Assembly (NCBI GenBank): GCA_000729835.1
Contig: JFHB01000049.1
Coordinates: forward strand, 1-64,000
DNA from: Atkinsonella hypoxylon
Taxonomy: Eukaryota > Ascomycota > Sordariomycetes > Hypocreales > Clavicipitaceae
Reading direction: 5' to 3'
Length of the DNA stretch: 64,000 nucleotides
The translations under genes were made by a program, and so were the position numbers. The notes under the pieces were generated by a model that saw nothing but the letters and a program-made list of their open reading frames with translations, was not told where the DNA came from and searched no databases. How positions within the stretch are numbered: the first letter of the stretch is position 1; each line of letters starts with the position of its first letter. Of this stretch, positions 47,001-57,377 are shown piece by piece.

Positions 47001-49172
47001 ACCATGATCAACTCTAACCTTCGCGATGAAATATATGGCAAATTGCTGAATAAAGCGCCACATACGAGCAGTCCGAATGCCTTGCCAAATCCCGAGGATG
47101 CATGGCGACTGGAAGCGCTCAAGACTTTTGACGAATTCCCCCAAGGATTTAGGGCAGGTTTGGGCTCCAAGATTGGCACACTCTTTAACTCGTCTCCTTC
47201 AAATCCTATTGTGAAGCGATGGCAAAAGGGAGAAGTATCGAATTTTCACTACCTCATGATGGTCAACGCAATGGCTGGGCGTACATTTAATGACTTGACA
47301 CAATATCCTGTGTTTCCCTGGATTTTGGCCGATTACACAAGCGAGGATCTGGACCTGGAAGATCCAGCGACGTTTCGCGACCTCTCAAAGCCGATGGGTG
47401 CACAGACACAATCTCGAGTTTCGGGTTTCTTGGAAACTTATAGTGCTCTGAAGGAAATTGGTCAGACTCCGTTCCACTACGGCACTCACTATTCATCAGC
47501 GATGATTGTAAGCTCATATCTCATTCGATTGCCACCTTTTGTTCAGTCATATCTCCTGGTGCAGGGCGACAGTTTTGATCATGCGGACCGACTTTTTCAT
47601 TCTGTTGGTGAGGCCTGGGAATCGGCGTCTTCCAAGAACAAGACAGATGTCCGAGAATTGATTCCGGAATTTTTCTGCCTCCCTGAGTTTCTAACCAACA
47701 TCAACGGATACGACTTCGGTAGACGCCAGAGCACTGGTGCTAAAGTAGATCATGTTAAACTTCCTCCTTGGGCCAAAGGAGATCCGAAAATATTTATTAC
47801 AAAACACCGCGAAGCATTAGAAAGCCGCTACGTAAGCGAGAATTTGCATCACTGGATCGATCTTGTGTTTGGATACAAACAAAGAGGGGAGGCAGCTGTT
47901 GAGAACCAGAACGTGTTCCACCATCTATCTTATGCGGGCGCCAGCGACTTGGACAAAATCGCAGACGCAAGCGAGAGGGCAATAACAGCTGGCGTGATTC
48001 ACAACTTTGGACAGACGCCGCATCAGGTGTTTGTTAAACCACATCCTTCTCGGGAGTACACACAATGCCCGATCAGAAGATTGGATTCGGCTATCTTTTT
48101 TCTCACTTCCTTACCACGACCGCTGTTGGGTATGATTTCTTGTCTCCAAGCTCGTTGGCGGGATTTCAGCACTAACTGTTGAACAGAGAGCCACGAAAGA
48201 GTCGCATCTTTAGTCTATGCTCCAAAATTGGATCGCCTGTTGTGTGCATCTCCATTCCGACTCAACTTCGCTCCGTACGACAAATTCCTGGAATGGGGCT
48301 ACGCAGATAGCAGTATTCGTTTTTTCTTTAGCGAGAACCGCAAGGTCTGTTATCGTGCATCTTTGCTACCATTATATAAGCTAACGTGAAAATATAGCCG
48401 GCTGGGTTGTATGAGAATTTGCACATAGGGCAAATTTCATGCGCCTGCTTTGCTGATTCGAAAACGTTGATTACAGCTGGCGAAGACTGCGTCGTCTCAG
48501 TGTATTCTATCAAGACCGCCGTTGGCAAGCCGGTTGAGCTCCATCCTAGATCAAGTGTGTTTGGTCACAAAACGCTTGTAACGGCAATTGCAGTCAGTAA
48601 ATCGTTCAGCACCTTCGTCACGGCATCAGCAGATGGCCAGGCATTCTTGTGGGATTTGAACCAATTGACTTTCATTCGCAAACTCCCTCTAGTGCGCCAC
48701 GTGGAGTGTGCAGCCATGAATGATGTCTCTGGAGAAGTCCTGCTCTGTTCAGGCCCGAATGTGCTTCTCTATTCACTGAATGGGGCACTGATATTGGATC
48801 AAAATGTCTGCGCTGAAGCAGATGATTATGCACATTCATGTGCCTTTTACGAGGGCGCTGGCGATGAATGGCTGGAGAACAGCCTGATTTTTACTGGTCA
48901 TAGTAAGGGACGGGTCAATATCTGGCGTAAGTGTGTATTGGCCGGTAGATGGACGCTAGAGCTGCTCAGGCGGTTGGATCACGTCAATTTCAAGAGTGAC
49001 AAAGACGGCAATACTGACGCTGGCATTACCTGCATCACCCCCATGCCGACTTGTGTATACACTGGAGACGAAGACGGCAGAGTGGTAAGTGCAGATCTGA
49101 GAAGGACCTCGGCTTTCAAATACTAACGGTTTCACATTCTAGTATGAGTGGAGTTTTACAAGGGGTGATTGA
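41067..49172 (+). CDS. BPH1: BEACH domain / WD40 protein (Beige/LYST-Bph1 family)
   Basis: Seven exons, join(41067..43692,43751..44145,44198..44642,44701..48129,48187..48344,48398..49084,49143..49172), 2589 residues. All introns are 52-58 bp with clear branch points and matching phases. The N-terminal third is helical-repeat-like. A concanavalin A-like beta-sandwich lies at about 398-520 (YTFAAWIRVENFD, WYHIAIVH, ASLYVNGEF). A PH-BEACH domain spans about 1796-1930, then the BEACH domain about 1985-2275 with FHYLMMVNAMAGRTFNDLTQYPVFPWIL, FHYGTHYS and LIPEFFCLPEFL. C-terminal WD40 repeats occupy about 2300-2589 (GHKTLVTAIAVS, TASADGQAFLWD, FTGHSKGRVNIW). The family consists of large scaffolds in membrane traffic, lysosome/vacuole size control and autophagy. 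The last exon is only 30 nt (YEWSFTRGD). Confidence 0.93.
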
Positions 49173-49586
49173 TAGTACCAGAGTCCGAAGACATGGAACT
49201 TTGAAATCAACTAAATGGAGTCACGGCCGCACGTGAATGCATAGCATGCAGATAACGTCGACTATAAGCAGCGTAAATTCTGGACATAGCACCGGGGGAG
49301 TTCCCTCAACTTATGGTGCGGCGAAGCAGTTAACGAGTCGAGGAGTGTTGGCAACGAAACTTGATTTACTATAATGAAAAAAAAAAAAAAAAAAGACTTC
49401 TAGGTTCCCATAAGCATGTCATGTCATCCATCCTCTGCCCATGGTGTTCCGCTTATTCGAATAAAACGCCGATGATATTTTGTACACTGCTCCACGACGG
49501 GGAGCGCATTGTCGCGAGTGGTCTAGGGATTGTAAGAAATGTCCCTGCTTCGTCCTCCTCTCTGGGGTGTTCCTTGCTTTCAATAT
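49173..49586. other. Short convergent intergenic region
   Basis: 414 bases between the BEACH gene and the complex I subunit gene. Contains an A run of about 17 bases at 49378-49394. 3' UTRs only. Confidence 0.5.
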
Positions 49587-49885
49587 TCAATCATCGTATC
49601 CGCTCAATTGTTTCCGGGGACCAATAGGAACTGACAAGTCCAATTAGTTACTCTACTTGATGGGCGTCTTTTCAGCCAGTTCATGAGGCCGGCACACATA
49701 CCTGGATAAGTGACTGGAACGGGCGCAGGATCGATATCGCCAAAGTATCTTCGAATCGGAGGCACAATTGGCATGGCGACCGGGCCAGCGGCGCCAATTA
49801 TGACGGACCAGAAAAGCGCAGGACGCTCGCGGGCTGCCCAGCGGCAGTATTTGAGAGGGGTAGACCAGAAGATGGGGGATGACAT
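49587..49885 (-). CDS. nuo9.5: NADH:ubiquinone oxidoreductase (complex I) 9.5 kDa subunit
   Basis: Two exons, complement(join(49587..49630,49702..49885)), 75 residues. The 71-bp intron runs from donor GTATGT to acceptor GTCAG, joining VTYP to VPIGPRKQLSGYDD with correct phase. The protein has the features of the fungal 9.5 kDa accessory subunit, related to mammalian NDUFA3: a polar start (MSSPIFWSTPLKYCRWA), a single membrane span (ALFWSVIIGAAGPVAMPIVP), PPIRRYFGD, and the short conserved tail GPRK...GYDD. It belongs to the membrane arm of complex I in the inner mitochondrial membrane. A likely 5' UTR intron (49898-49965, GTATAT to CGCAG) precedes the ATG. The gene is divergent from WBP1 with 483 bp between the start codons. 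Confidence 0.87.
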
Positions 49886-50368
49886 GACGATCTGTCACTG
49901 CGTAAAATTGGGTCAGCAAAGTGACGGATTAGGGAGACTGGTTGGCAGTGGGAGGCTATATATACCTGGGTGGTTTAGAGGGGCGTGGTGAGGTTATTCG
50001 GAGCGTCCTCAATAGAACAGTTGATGTTGCATGCATGGATTGGATTGGTGATGGTCGGAAAGGGTTGTTCCGCAAGCCCCGGCAACTTGGGTGAGATGAG
50101 CGAGGTGAGGCTTGTGGTGCTGGTGCCACGTTGCAGCCACACATGCCCCCACACCAACTGACAAGGAGCTTCAGTGGAGGCTACGTATCCCCAAGCAGGG
50201 TCAGAGTCCGAGTCAGTCCAAGGAGCAGCCAGCTCCCACCACAAACGAACCAAACAGCTACTTCAACAAGCTGCGGCGGATATTTCACGACTCTCGGATC
50301 GGTCGAATTGGTCGTGCATAGCCAATAAGGGTTACGTTCTCGGCGACCGAGTGACGACCACACACAAG
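49886..50368. promoter_or_regulatory. Divergent promoter region of nuo9.5 and WBP1
   Basis: 483 bases between two divergent start codons. Includes the candidate 5' UTR intron of nuo9.5 (49898-49965). Bidirectional use is inferred from layout only. Confidence 0.45.
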
Positions 50369-51967
50369 ATGCGGTCGTTCTTGAGTGCAGCAGTTGTCCT
50401 CTTCGCTGCTGTGGCTTCGGCCCTGAGCACGACTGGAAGTCGTCTGCTGGTAGTTTTGGACGACGTGTCGGAGAAGGACAACTACAAGCAGTTTTTCGGG
50501 GACCTGACTGGTAAGGAGAGGCTTTTTACTTCCCAATTGACCCATGAGATGGTAATTGCCACCTGTTTACCGGGAATTTGAAAGTGACTGATGACTGGCT
50601 GTTATAGATAGAGGCTACCGGATCACTTACGAGACGCCGAGAAGCGAGCATGTCAAACTGTTCCATTTGGGGGAGAGAACATATGATCACCTGATCTTAT
50701 TGCCTGCCAAAGTAAAAGGCGCGTACCTGTCCTCGTGGTCGTGCTCTGATTTCATCACCTCGGGTGCTAACAGCAGAAAGAATGCAGCTCTCGGCCCCAA
50801 CTTGACTCCTAATGTCCTCATCAACTTCCTCAACGCCAAGGGCAACATTCTCGTTGCGCTCTCTTCCAGGACGCCTGCTGCCTCGTCGCTGGTCTCGTTC
50901 CTTGCCGAAATCGACATTGCACTCCCCGCTGAGCGAACCGGCACTGTGGTCGACCACTTCAATTACGATGCCGCGTCTGCCGCCGACGCCCACGATGTGC
51001 TTGTCCTCGATGCTCCGACCAGTGTCCGTCCGGGTATCAAGAACTACTTCGATATGCCTGGCGTCCTTTCGTTCCCGCATGGTGCTGGCCACACTCTGGG
51101 GTCTGGTGCTCTCCTCACGCCTGTTATTCGCGCTCCACCAACTGCATATAGCTACAATCCCAAGGATCAGGCTGAGGTTGTTGATCCTGACGACCTGTTT
51201 GCTGCGGGCAAGCAGTTGGCTCTTGTATCTGTTTTTCAGGCCCGCAACTCCGCTCGATTGTCGATTGTGGGATCCGCCGAGATGCTGCAAGACAAGTGGT
51301 TTGGTGCCAAGGTCTCTCGTCCCGAGGGTCAGAATGTGAAGCTGGAGAATCGCGAGTTTGCAAAGAGAATTTCCGGCTGGACTTTCCAGGAGATTGGTGT
51401 CTTGAGGGTCAACAAGATTGAGCATCAGCTCAAGGGTGACAATGAGACCAACGCGCAGATTTACCGCATCAAGAACGAAGTTGTACGTGCATTGTCTCGA
51501 TATCATTTCTTTTTTTCAATTGGGTCTACGTGATTGACTTTGCTATACAGTCATACAGCATCTCTCTATCCGAGTACTCTTGGAACACCTGGATGCCATA
51601 CACACCGCCTGCTTCTGACGAGCTCCAGCTTGAGTTCTCCATGCTGTCGCCCTTCCACCGCCTCAACTTGAAGAAGCTTTCATCTAGCGATTCTGCCACC
51701 GTCTACGGAACGACTTTCATTCTGCCTGATCAGCATGGAATTTTCAACTTCAAGGTCAATTACAAGCGTCCCTTCTTGACTTACCTTGATGAGAAGAATA
51801 CTGTCAGTGTGCGTCACATTGCGCATGATGAGTGGCCTAGGAGTTATGTTATCTCTGGGGCTTGGCCTTGGATCTCTGGCATAGCGGCTACGGTATCTGG
51901 GTTTCTGGGATTCTGCGCTATTTGGATGTATAGCAAGCCTGCGGATGTGAAGAGCAAAACTAAGTGA
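50369..51967 (+). CDS. WBP1: Oligosaccharyltransferase subunit Wbp1/OST48
   Basis: Three exons, join(50369..50510,50608..51482,51551..51967), 477 residues, phases consistent. The introns of 97 and 68 bp have GTAAGG and GTACGT donors. It is the non-catalytic Wbp1/OST48 subunit of the ER oligosaccharyltransferase, which moves the lipid-linked glycan to Asn-X-Ser/Thr. Evidence is a signal peptide (residues 1 to about 19), the family opening TTGSRLLVVLDD, the RGYRITYETP region with HLGERTYDHLILLP, the GHTLGSGALLTPV segment, and a C-terminal membrane span (WISGIAATVSGFLGFCAIWMY) with a short basic cytosolic tail ending KSKTK. That tail fits an ER-retention di-lysine-type signal. Length is normal for the family. 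Confidence 0.95.
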
Positions 51968-52257
51968 GGATGTTGAGATGGAAGTTCTGGTGAGCAGAAA
52001 AAAAAAACGAAGAAAATTGTACGAGTCGAGTGGTGGGGCAGTGTAGAGCACATATGCATAGGAACGAACGTTAGATCCTGTCATGAATGAGAGGTGTCAT
52101 GGTCCTGTGAATTCTAATGAAACACCGTCAGCAGGATGCATCTGATGTTGATTCCCCTCAAAGAAAGGACCTGGGATTATAGTTCGTCCAATCCTGCCAT
52201 GAATACCCGACCGCAACAGTGAATAGAAAAGTGATGGACGCCCTCAGATTAGCTCTC

Positions 52258-52815
52258 TTACGTTCTCACCGACAACGCGCAACTAGAACTTCCGTTCTCG
52301 ACAAATGTCTTGGCTGCTGCTGCCTGCAAATTTGGCTTTTTGGACACTGGATCATCACCGGGCTCTACATCAACTGAACTTCCCTGTTCCTCAACCACCT
52401 CCACTTCAGCTTGCTCCGATTGAAAACTAAATAAGGAATAGGGATCATGGAAGCCACCTGCACATCTACGAGAGTAGAGCGCGGAGCGTTGGATCTCTTG
52501 TTCGTTTTTGTCTGTCACTGCAGCTATGGAGGACAGGGTGAGGACTGGGGAGTGCCTGCTCAGATCTCTGTTCTTACCAGTCATCCGGTCGGCGGTTTTG
52601 GTGGTACCTTGGTAGGAGAAAACCAGCTGGCCTCGGGGTGTGATGGGTATCTTCACTGCAGGTCCACAAGGATGGCCCGGCTGCTTGGAGTTCTTCAGAT
52701 TGAACGCGGAAAGACGTCGACACAAGCACTCGCTTAGGGGTTCGGGCCGCGAGGGATTATTCATAGCGGTGCGCAGACGTGACAATTCGGCTTGGATTTT
52801 ATGCTTAGTAGGCAC
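52258..52815 (-). CDS. Small hypothetical protein
   Basis: Single open frame of 185 residues. I do not recognise it. Codons favour C in the third position over the first two thirds, which supports real coding. The start MPTKHKIQAELSRLRTAM is basic and helical. The middle (PAVKIPITPRGQLVFSYQG) could form beta strands, and the C-terminal third is acidic and disordered (EVEVVEEQGSSVDVEPGDD). No signal peptide or membrane span. It is convergent with WBP1 and divergent from ISY1, with about 385 bp between start codons. An additional exon is possible. Confidence 0.55.
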   Translation of the reverse strand: MPTKHKIQAELSRLRTAMNNPSRPEPLSECLCRRLSAFNLKNSKQPGHPCGPAVKIPITPRGQLVFSYQGTTKTADRMTGKNRDLSRHSPVLTLSSIAAVTDKNEQEIQRSALYSRRCAGGFHDPYSLFSFQSEQAEVEVVEEQGSSVDVEPGDDPVSKKPNLQAAAAKTFVENGSSSCALSVRT

Positions 52816-53200
52816 GAATTTTCTGGGTGAGATTGGAAATGGGTGGTCCTTCTGACGTGGCTATGGATAGTTTGAGAATAAATAAATGCTGGCGGTGTGG
52901 CGGGAAGCTGCTTAATGTCATAATCGATGACAGACGAAGCAAGTAGACGAAGCCACGGAGTGAAGTGTAATGAGTGCAATGCAAACAAAGGCTGATGTGA
53001 TGAATGAACAAAAGATGAGGTGACTTCAGGTGGTGAACTTCAGGTCCCACTTTTATCCTCCAACTCCCTCCCCTCCATCAACGACCGCCCGCTGTGTCTG
53101 CACGCAAGCATTTATTTATACATGCACAAACCCGACGTCGCTCGACCTTTTCCTTCCCATCGTTACTAACTCGTCATTTGGGCGTCCCAAAGCCGGTAAG
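52816..53200. promoter_or_regulatory. Divergent promoter region of ISY1 and the 185-residue gene
   Basis: 385 bases between divergent start codons, with a CT/CA-rich part just before ISY1 as usual for fungal 5' leaders. No other feature seen. Confidence 0.4.
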
Positions 53201-54014
53201 ATGGTACGTAATACAATATTGTTTCCTTCTGTACTTGGAAAGACGCCTGCAATTCGCCGCTAACAGCTCAAATGGTCAATAGGCGCGAAACTCAGAAAAA
53301 GCCCAATCCATGCTCTTCCGCTTCCGCGAAGCCCAAGCCGCCGATCTAGGAATCATCGACGCCGGCCGCAGCCGTCGCCCCAAGCTCATCACCGAAGTCG
53401 ACTCGGTGCCCGTGTGCGAAAAATGGCGCGGCCAGGTCCTCAAGGAGATCTCGCGGAAAGTCTCGCGCATCCACGACCCCGTCATAAGCGACTACCAGAT
53501 CCGCGACCTCAACGACGAGATCAACAAGCTCATGCGGGAGAAGCACATGTGGGAGGTGCAAATACGGAACCTGGGCGGACCCAATTACATGCGCTCCGGG
53601 GGCCGGATATATGACGAGGAAGGCAGGGAGATACCCGGTGGAGGCAAGGGGTACAAGTACTTTGGACGGGCGAAGGATCTGCCCGGCGTGAAGGAGCTGT
53701 TTGAGGCGGCGAAGAATCGGAATCGGCAGGAGAAGCCGCTGGAGGAGAGTCGGGAGATTAGGAGGAATGTGGATGCTGCGTACTATGGGTATGCGCCGGA
53801 TGAGGAGGACGACAAGTTATTGGCGTATGAGGCGGAGAAGGAGAGGCTTGCGGTGGCGAATATGCTGAAGAATGGGCCGCAGGGGGTGCCGGAGGGGTGG
53901 GAGGCTTTGCCGGGGGATTCGGGGGATGGGCAGGTTTGGCGGGTGCCGACGATGGAGGAGGTGCAGGAGGAGTTGCTTGATAGGAGGAGGAGGAAGCTTT
54001 TGGATCAGTTGTGA
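53201..54014 (+). CDS. ISY1: Pre-mRNA splicing factor Isy1
   Basis: Two exons, join(53201..53203,53283..54014), 244 residues. Exon 1 contributes only the ATG: donor GTACGT follows at once, and the 79-bp intron ends CAATAG before GCGCGAAACTC, giving MARNSEKAQSMLFRFREAQ. Isy1 is a component of the Prp19-associated (NTC) spliceosome complex and acts in the catalytic steps in the nucleus. Diagnostic segments are KAQSMLFRFREAQAADLG, CEKWRGQVLKEISRKVSRI, YQIRDLNDEINKLMREK and a LGGPNYMR motif. The C-terminal half is charged, with GRAKDLPGVKELFE and the domain's end near RRRRKLLDQL. Without the one-codon exon the first Met would be 10 residues in and the conserved N-terminus would be lost. Confidence 0.94.
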
Positions 54015-54250
54015 GGGTTTGCTGAGTGCTTCCCGAGGACGGACTTTATGTGCTGATGATGGTGCGATTTATGCAGCCGACTTCCAATATACCCTTGATG
54101 CCTTGTACCAACGAGATATTGTCACAGACGATGGCTGGATACTTATGCGTCTGGTATGATGTGTTTGAAGGAGCAATGAGGACTGGAGCACAGAAGATGC
54201 TCTTTCTACGATGTTTTATTTTTTATTTTTTGTGGAATATAGCATCATAT
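54015..54250. other. 3' flank of ISY1
   Basis: No gene seen. Probably 3' UTR and flank, with a T-rich stretch near 54208-54225. Confidence 0.4.
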
Positions 54251-54255
54251 AATCG

Positions 54256-54854
54256 AATTACGATTTGGGGTTCCTGAGGGCATAGTCTCTGACAGAGGGC
54301 CTGTCTTCACTAGCAGCTTCAGGAGCAATCTATGCTACTACATAAAGATGGAAAGGAGGCATTTAACAGCGTTTTACCCCCAGCCGACGGCTAAACAGAG
54401 AGGACTACCCAGGTCTTAGAGCATTACTTTCGCTGCTTTACTAGTCAGAACCAGCTGCTGTGGCCTAACTCGCTGCAACAGGCACAATTTGCCTGTAATA
54501 ATGCTGTCAATAGGACTACAGACAGGGGTTGCTCCTAGCTATGCTTTACTTGGCTTCTACCTAGAGTTTCGCCTTGAAGATAAGGCATCCCAAGGGGAGG
54601 TGCTAGAGGCAGAGGCACGCGTGAGGAAGTCACAGGAACTAAGCTGGTTCTAACTAGTAAAGCAGCGTAAGTAGTGCTTTAATGCCTATTCCGTAGTTAG
54701 TTCTCTCCATTCAGCCGTTAGTTTGGGGATAAAGCGCTGCCAAGAGCCTCATTTTGATCTTAACGTAGTAGCATGGATTGCTCCTGAAGCTGCTAGTGAA
54801 GACAGGCCCTCAATCAGAGACTATGTATGCCCCTAGGAGCCCGAAATCGTAATT
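54256..54854. mobile_element. Decayed Ty3/gypsy integrase fragments in inverted orientation (hairpin)
   Basis: Left half, + strand: from 54281 the frame reads VSDRGPVFTSSF, SNLCYYIK, HLTAFYPQ, the integrase core around the second catalytic Asp, with stops soon after. Traces of later integrase text (YALLGFYLEFRLEDKA) reach about 54620. Right half, minus strand: the complement of 54840-54640 gives the same core (SNPCYYVK, AALYPQTNG) with its own stops. The outer about 95 bases of each arm are nearly identical inverted copies, with 35 bases perfectly matched, and similarity continues to about 54468 and 54640. Differences are mostly C/T and G/A changes, as RIP would leave. No LTR, gag or reverse transcriptase remains. 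Confidence 0.75.
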
Positions 54855-57377
54855 ATAGAGTTAGGTCTTCTACAGCCACGCCATTTGATGAACCAAGTAA
54901 ATACCTCTACATATGTTCACTATGTAAATCGGTAATAGACCATATGGTCGCCGCAACGGAGTCTGGAAAGCGCCATCTGGGTGACAGTCAGAAGACTGAC
55001 TCATCATGGCGTGCAAAGCCATGTAGCATAAGCTTTATTTTGAACGAAACCTTGGGAGTCATTGATGCTTTGTGCTCAGGAGAATAGAAGCAGACGGTGA
55101 GAGTGGCCTGTGTCAGCCAGCCACGCACAAGCTGACTTGTTGGATAATGTGGCCGTTGGTAAAGATGCAAGAAAGGTCGGTGAGCTAGAGCCAGAGGGTC
55201 TAAGTTCATCGACCTTCATATTGCATTGTATATATCGGCATTTGCCTGTTTACCTAGGTACGGAGTACGGAATAGTACGGAATACCTAGGTACTTACATA
55301 GGTACCTCTATTGCTATTGGGTACCTAGGTAGCTACAGTGGGTACACAGAGTTATGATCCTGAAGGGTGGGGCCATTACACGGCAGGCCCAGCCAAGTGT
55401 GCAATTGGGTAAAAAGGAAGCGCCCAATTTGGACAATCACTCCGGGATACATCTACAGAATAGTGACCCCCCATGTAATAAGTGAGGTTTGACTGATTCG
55501 GTTACCCGGTGGAATTTCCCTTTTCTGTGACGGCTGCACATAGGGTCGGTACCTGCCCCACTTCTCAGGGATGTCTTCATTAGTCTTTTCCGTACTCCTA
55601 CAGAAATAATTCGTTATGCACCAATCATCTATATCTTACGCGCTGCGCTATATGTCTTCTATATGAGATGAAGTGTTATGCTATAAGGTGTAAGATTACA
55701 AAAAAGCTACGCAGCTATATAATCTGCGTGCTATATCTTATGCGCACGTACGGAATATAGCTTGCTTCCCTTAAGATTCTTATTACGTTAGACTTATAGG
55801 TGATTCCACTTTTTTTGTGGGACCAATTGAAAGCGAGGAAGAGTATTCCGTAAGCAACCTGCATCTCACTTGTCATTCCTCACCTGGAGGCTTGCAGGTA
55901 CGCGTGTGCTAAGCGCGCTCTGGCGCATGGTATAATAGCGATGCTCCCAAGAAGATCTAAAGAATGACTAAGCTTTCTATTTTCTTATTCATAGTTCTGG
56001 TGTTTCGCTTTTTTGTACAATATTCTACATGTAATGATGCTAGTTTGCTTCGAAGATGTGTGTGTGCTAAGAGAAGATAATCCTAGCAAGTCTGAGCTCT
56101 ACTGACCAATGAAAGCAGCAGTTCTGCGCCACCTAGATCCATAGCTTAGTCTGGTGGTCATTTAGTAACTAACTACCTACCAACCCAAACTCCCACGCCG
56201 TCCATGAGTGCTTGCAGCTGCTGCGACTGTGGACGCCGAACCGAACCAGATCCCTGCAAGTCTGCGAACTAGCCAGGAACAAGGAGCCCAGGCACCAGGC
56301 ACGGGGGCTCGTGCACATAATTTGACAGACCCTTGTCGTCCCAATGCCTCCCTCCTTCAACCGTTGTCACTAAATTACGCAGCCTACAACCGAGTCAGGC
56401 CGGGGCCGTGAGACAGTTGCCAGAGGAGCCTGATTGATTGGATAGTCGTGATAGGGACTAGATTCGTGTGCTCGTTCGTCAGCATCCACGACAGCCAGTG
56501 GTTCGTCGTGGATTGAAAGGATAGGGAAGGGAAGGGAAGGGAAGGGAAGGGATGGGATGGGATGGGGACTAGGGAGAATAACACCAGGGGAGATGGACAG
56601 AATAACCATCATCAGGGTGGACGGCAGTGACGGCCCACGAGTTGATGCTCAATGCTGGGTGGGGCCTGTCGTCGACCACCATCCCACGTCTAAAGAGGCG
56701 CATCTTTGCAAGACCTTCATCCCCTCGGCATTTTTTTATTTTTGTTATTCCTTCAGTTTTCTTCATCGCTGGTCGTGTTCGGCGGGGGAGTTGTTGTCTT
56801 TGGCGTTGCTGCTCTTCTCACTCTTCTTCCGGTATCCTGGCGACTTTTGAGATTTGAGCTTAGCCCTTGTCTAACCAGATCTGTCCACTCCTTTGCTATT
56901 TCTCTCGGACGTTCTTTCCTCTGGGCTTGATTCTCGTGGCTCGTACATTGGCCACGACCCAAGCGTCGCCGTTGCCGAATCGCCCGCTCATACCCTCTTT
57001 AGAATCTCGGCATTTCTTTCTATTCAACTCTCTCCAGCCCTGTCAGCACCCGAATCGATGCCACAGACTTCGCCTTGCTAGTTGTAATACTAAAATTTGG
57101 ACGAGAACTCTTTGCGCATCGTCCAACGGAGTCAATACGGGAACTTCTACATTTCCGGCGAATGCATGAAAGCGTTCCACGTCGAAACAGTCACATTACG
57201 CAAGCTCGTCATCTGCCCATTGCACACCGCCAGAATATCGTGTGAAACGTTGACATTTCTCTCATATTTCGCCCCTGCGTTAAATCTGTGAGTAACGTCG
57301 ACATACATCTGCTCGCGTCTTGCTTATAGCCAGACAAAGTTACTTCTTACACGCTCAAGAACAAATCAAACTTCGAG
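54855..57377. other. Gene-poor region with AT-rich and repeat patches
   Basis: No gene seen. Three perfect TACCTAGGTA copies and one TACGGAGTA lie within 55251-55331. 55600-55800 is rich in TATA-like and TATGC/ATAGC strings. 56524-56565 is a GGGAA/GGGAT microsatellite. From about 56750 the sequence is CT-rich and probably promoter and 5' leader of the gene starting at 57378. Confidence 0.45.
56524..56565 (+). repeat. GGGAA/GGGAT microsatellite
   Basis: Five to six GGGAA units followed by three GGGAT units. Regular G3 runs on the + strand could form a G-quadruplex. It lies about 0.8 kb upstream of the gene at 57378. Confidence 0.85.
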
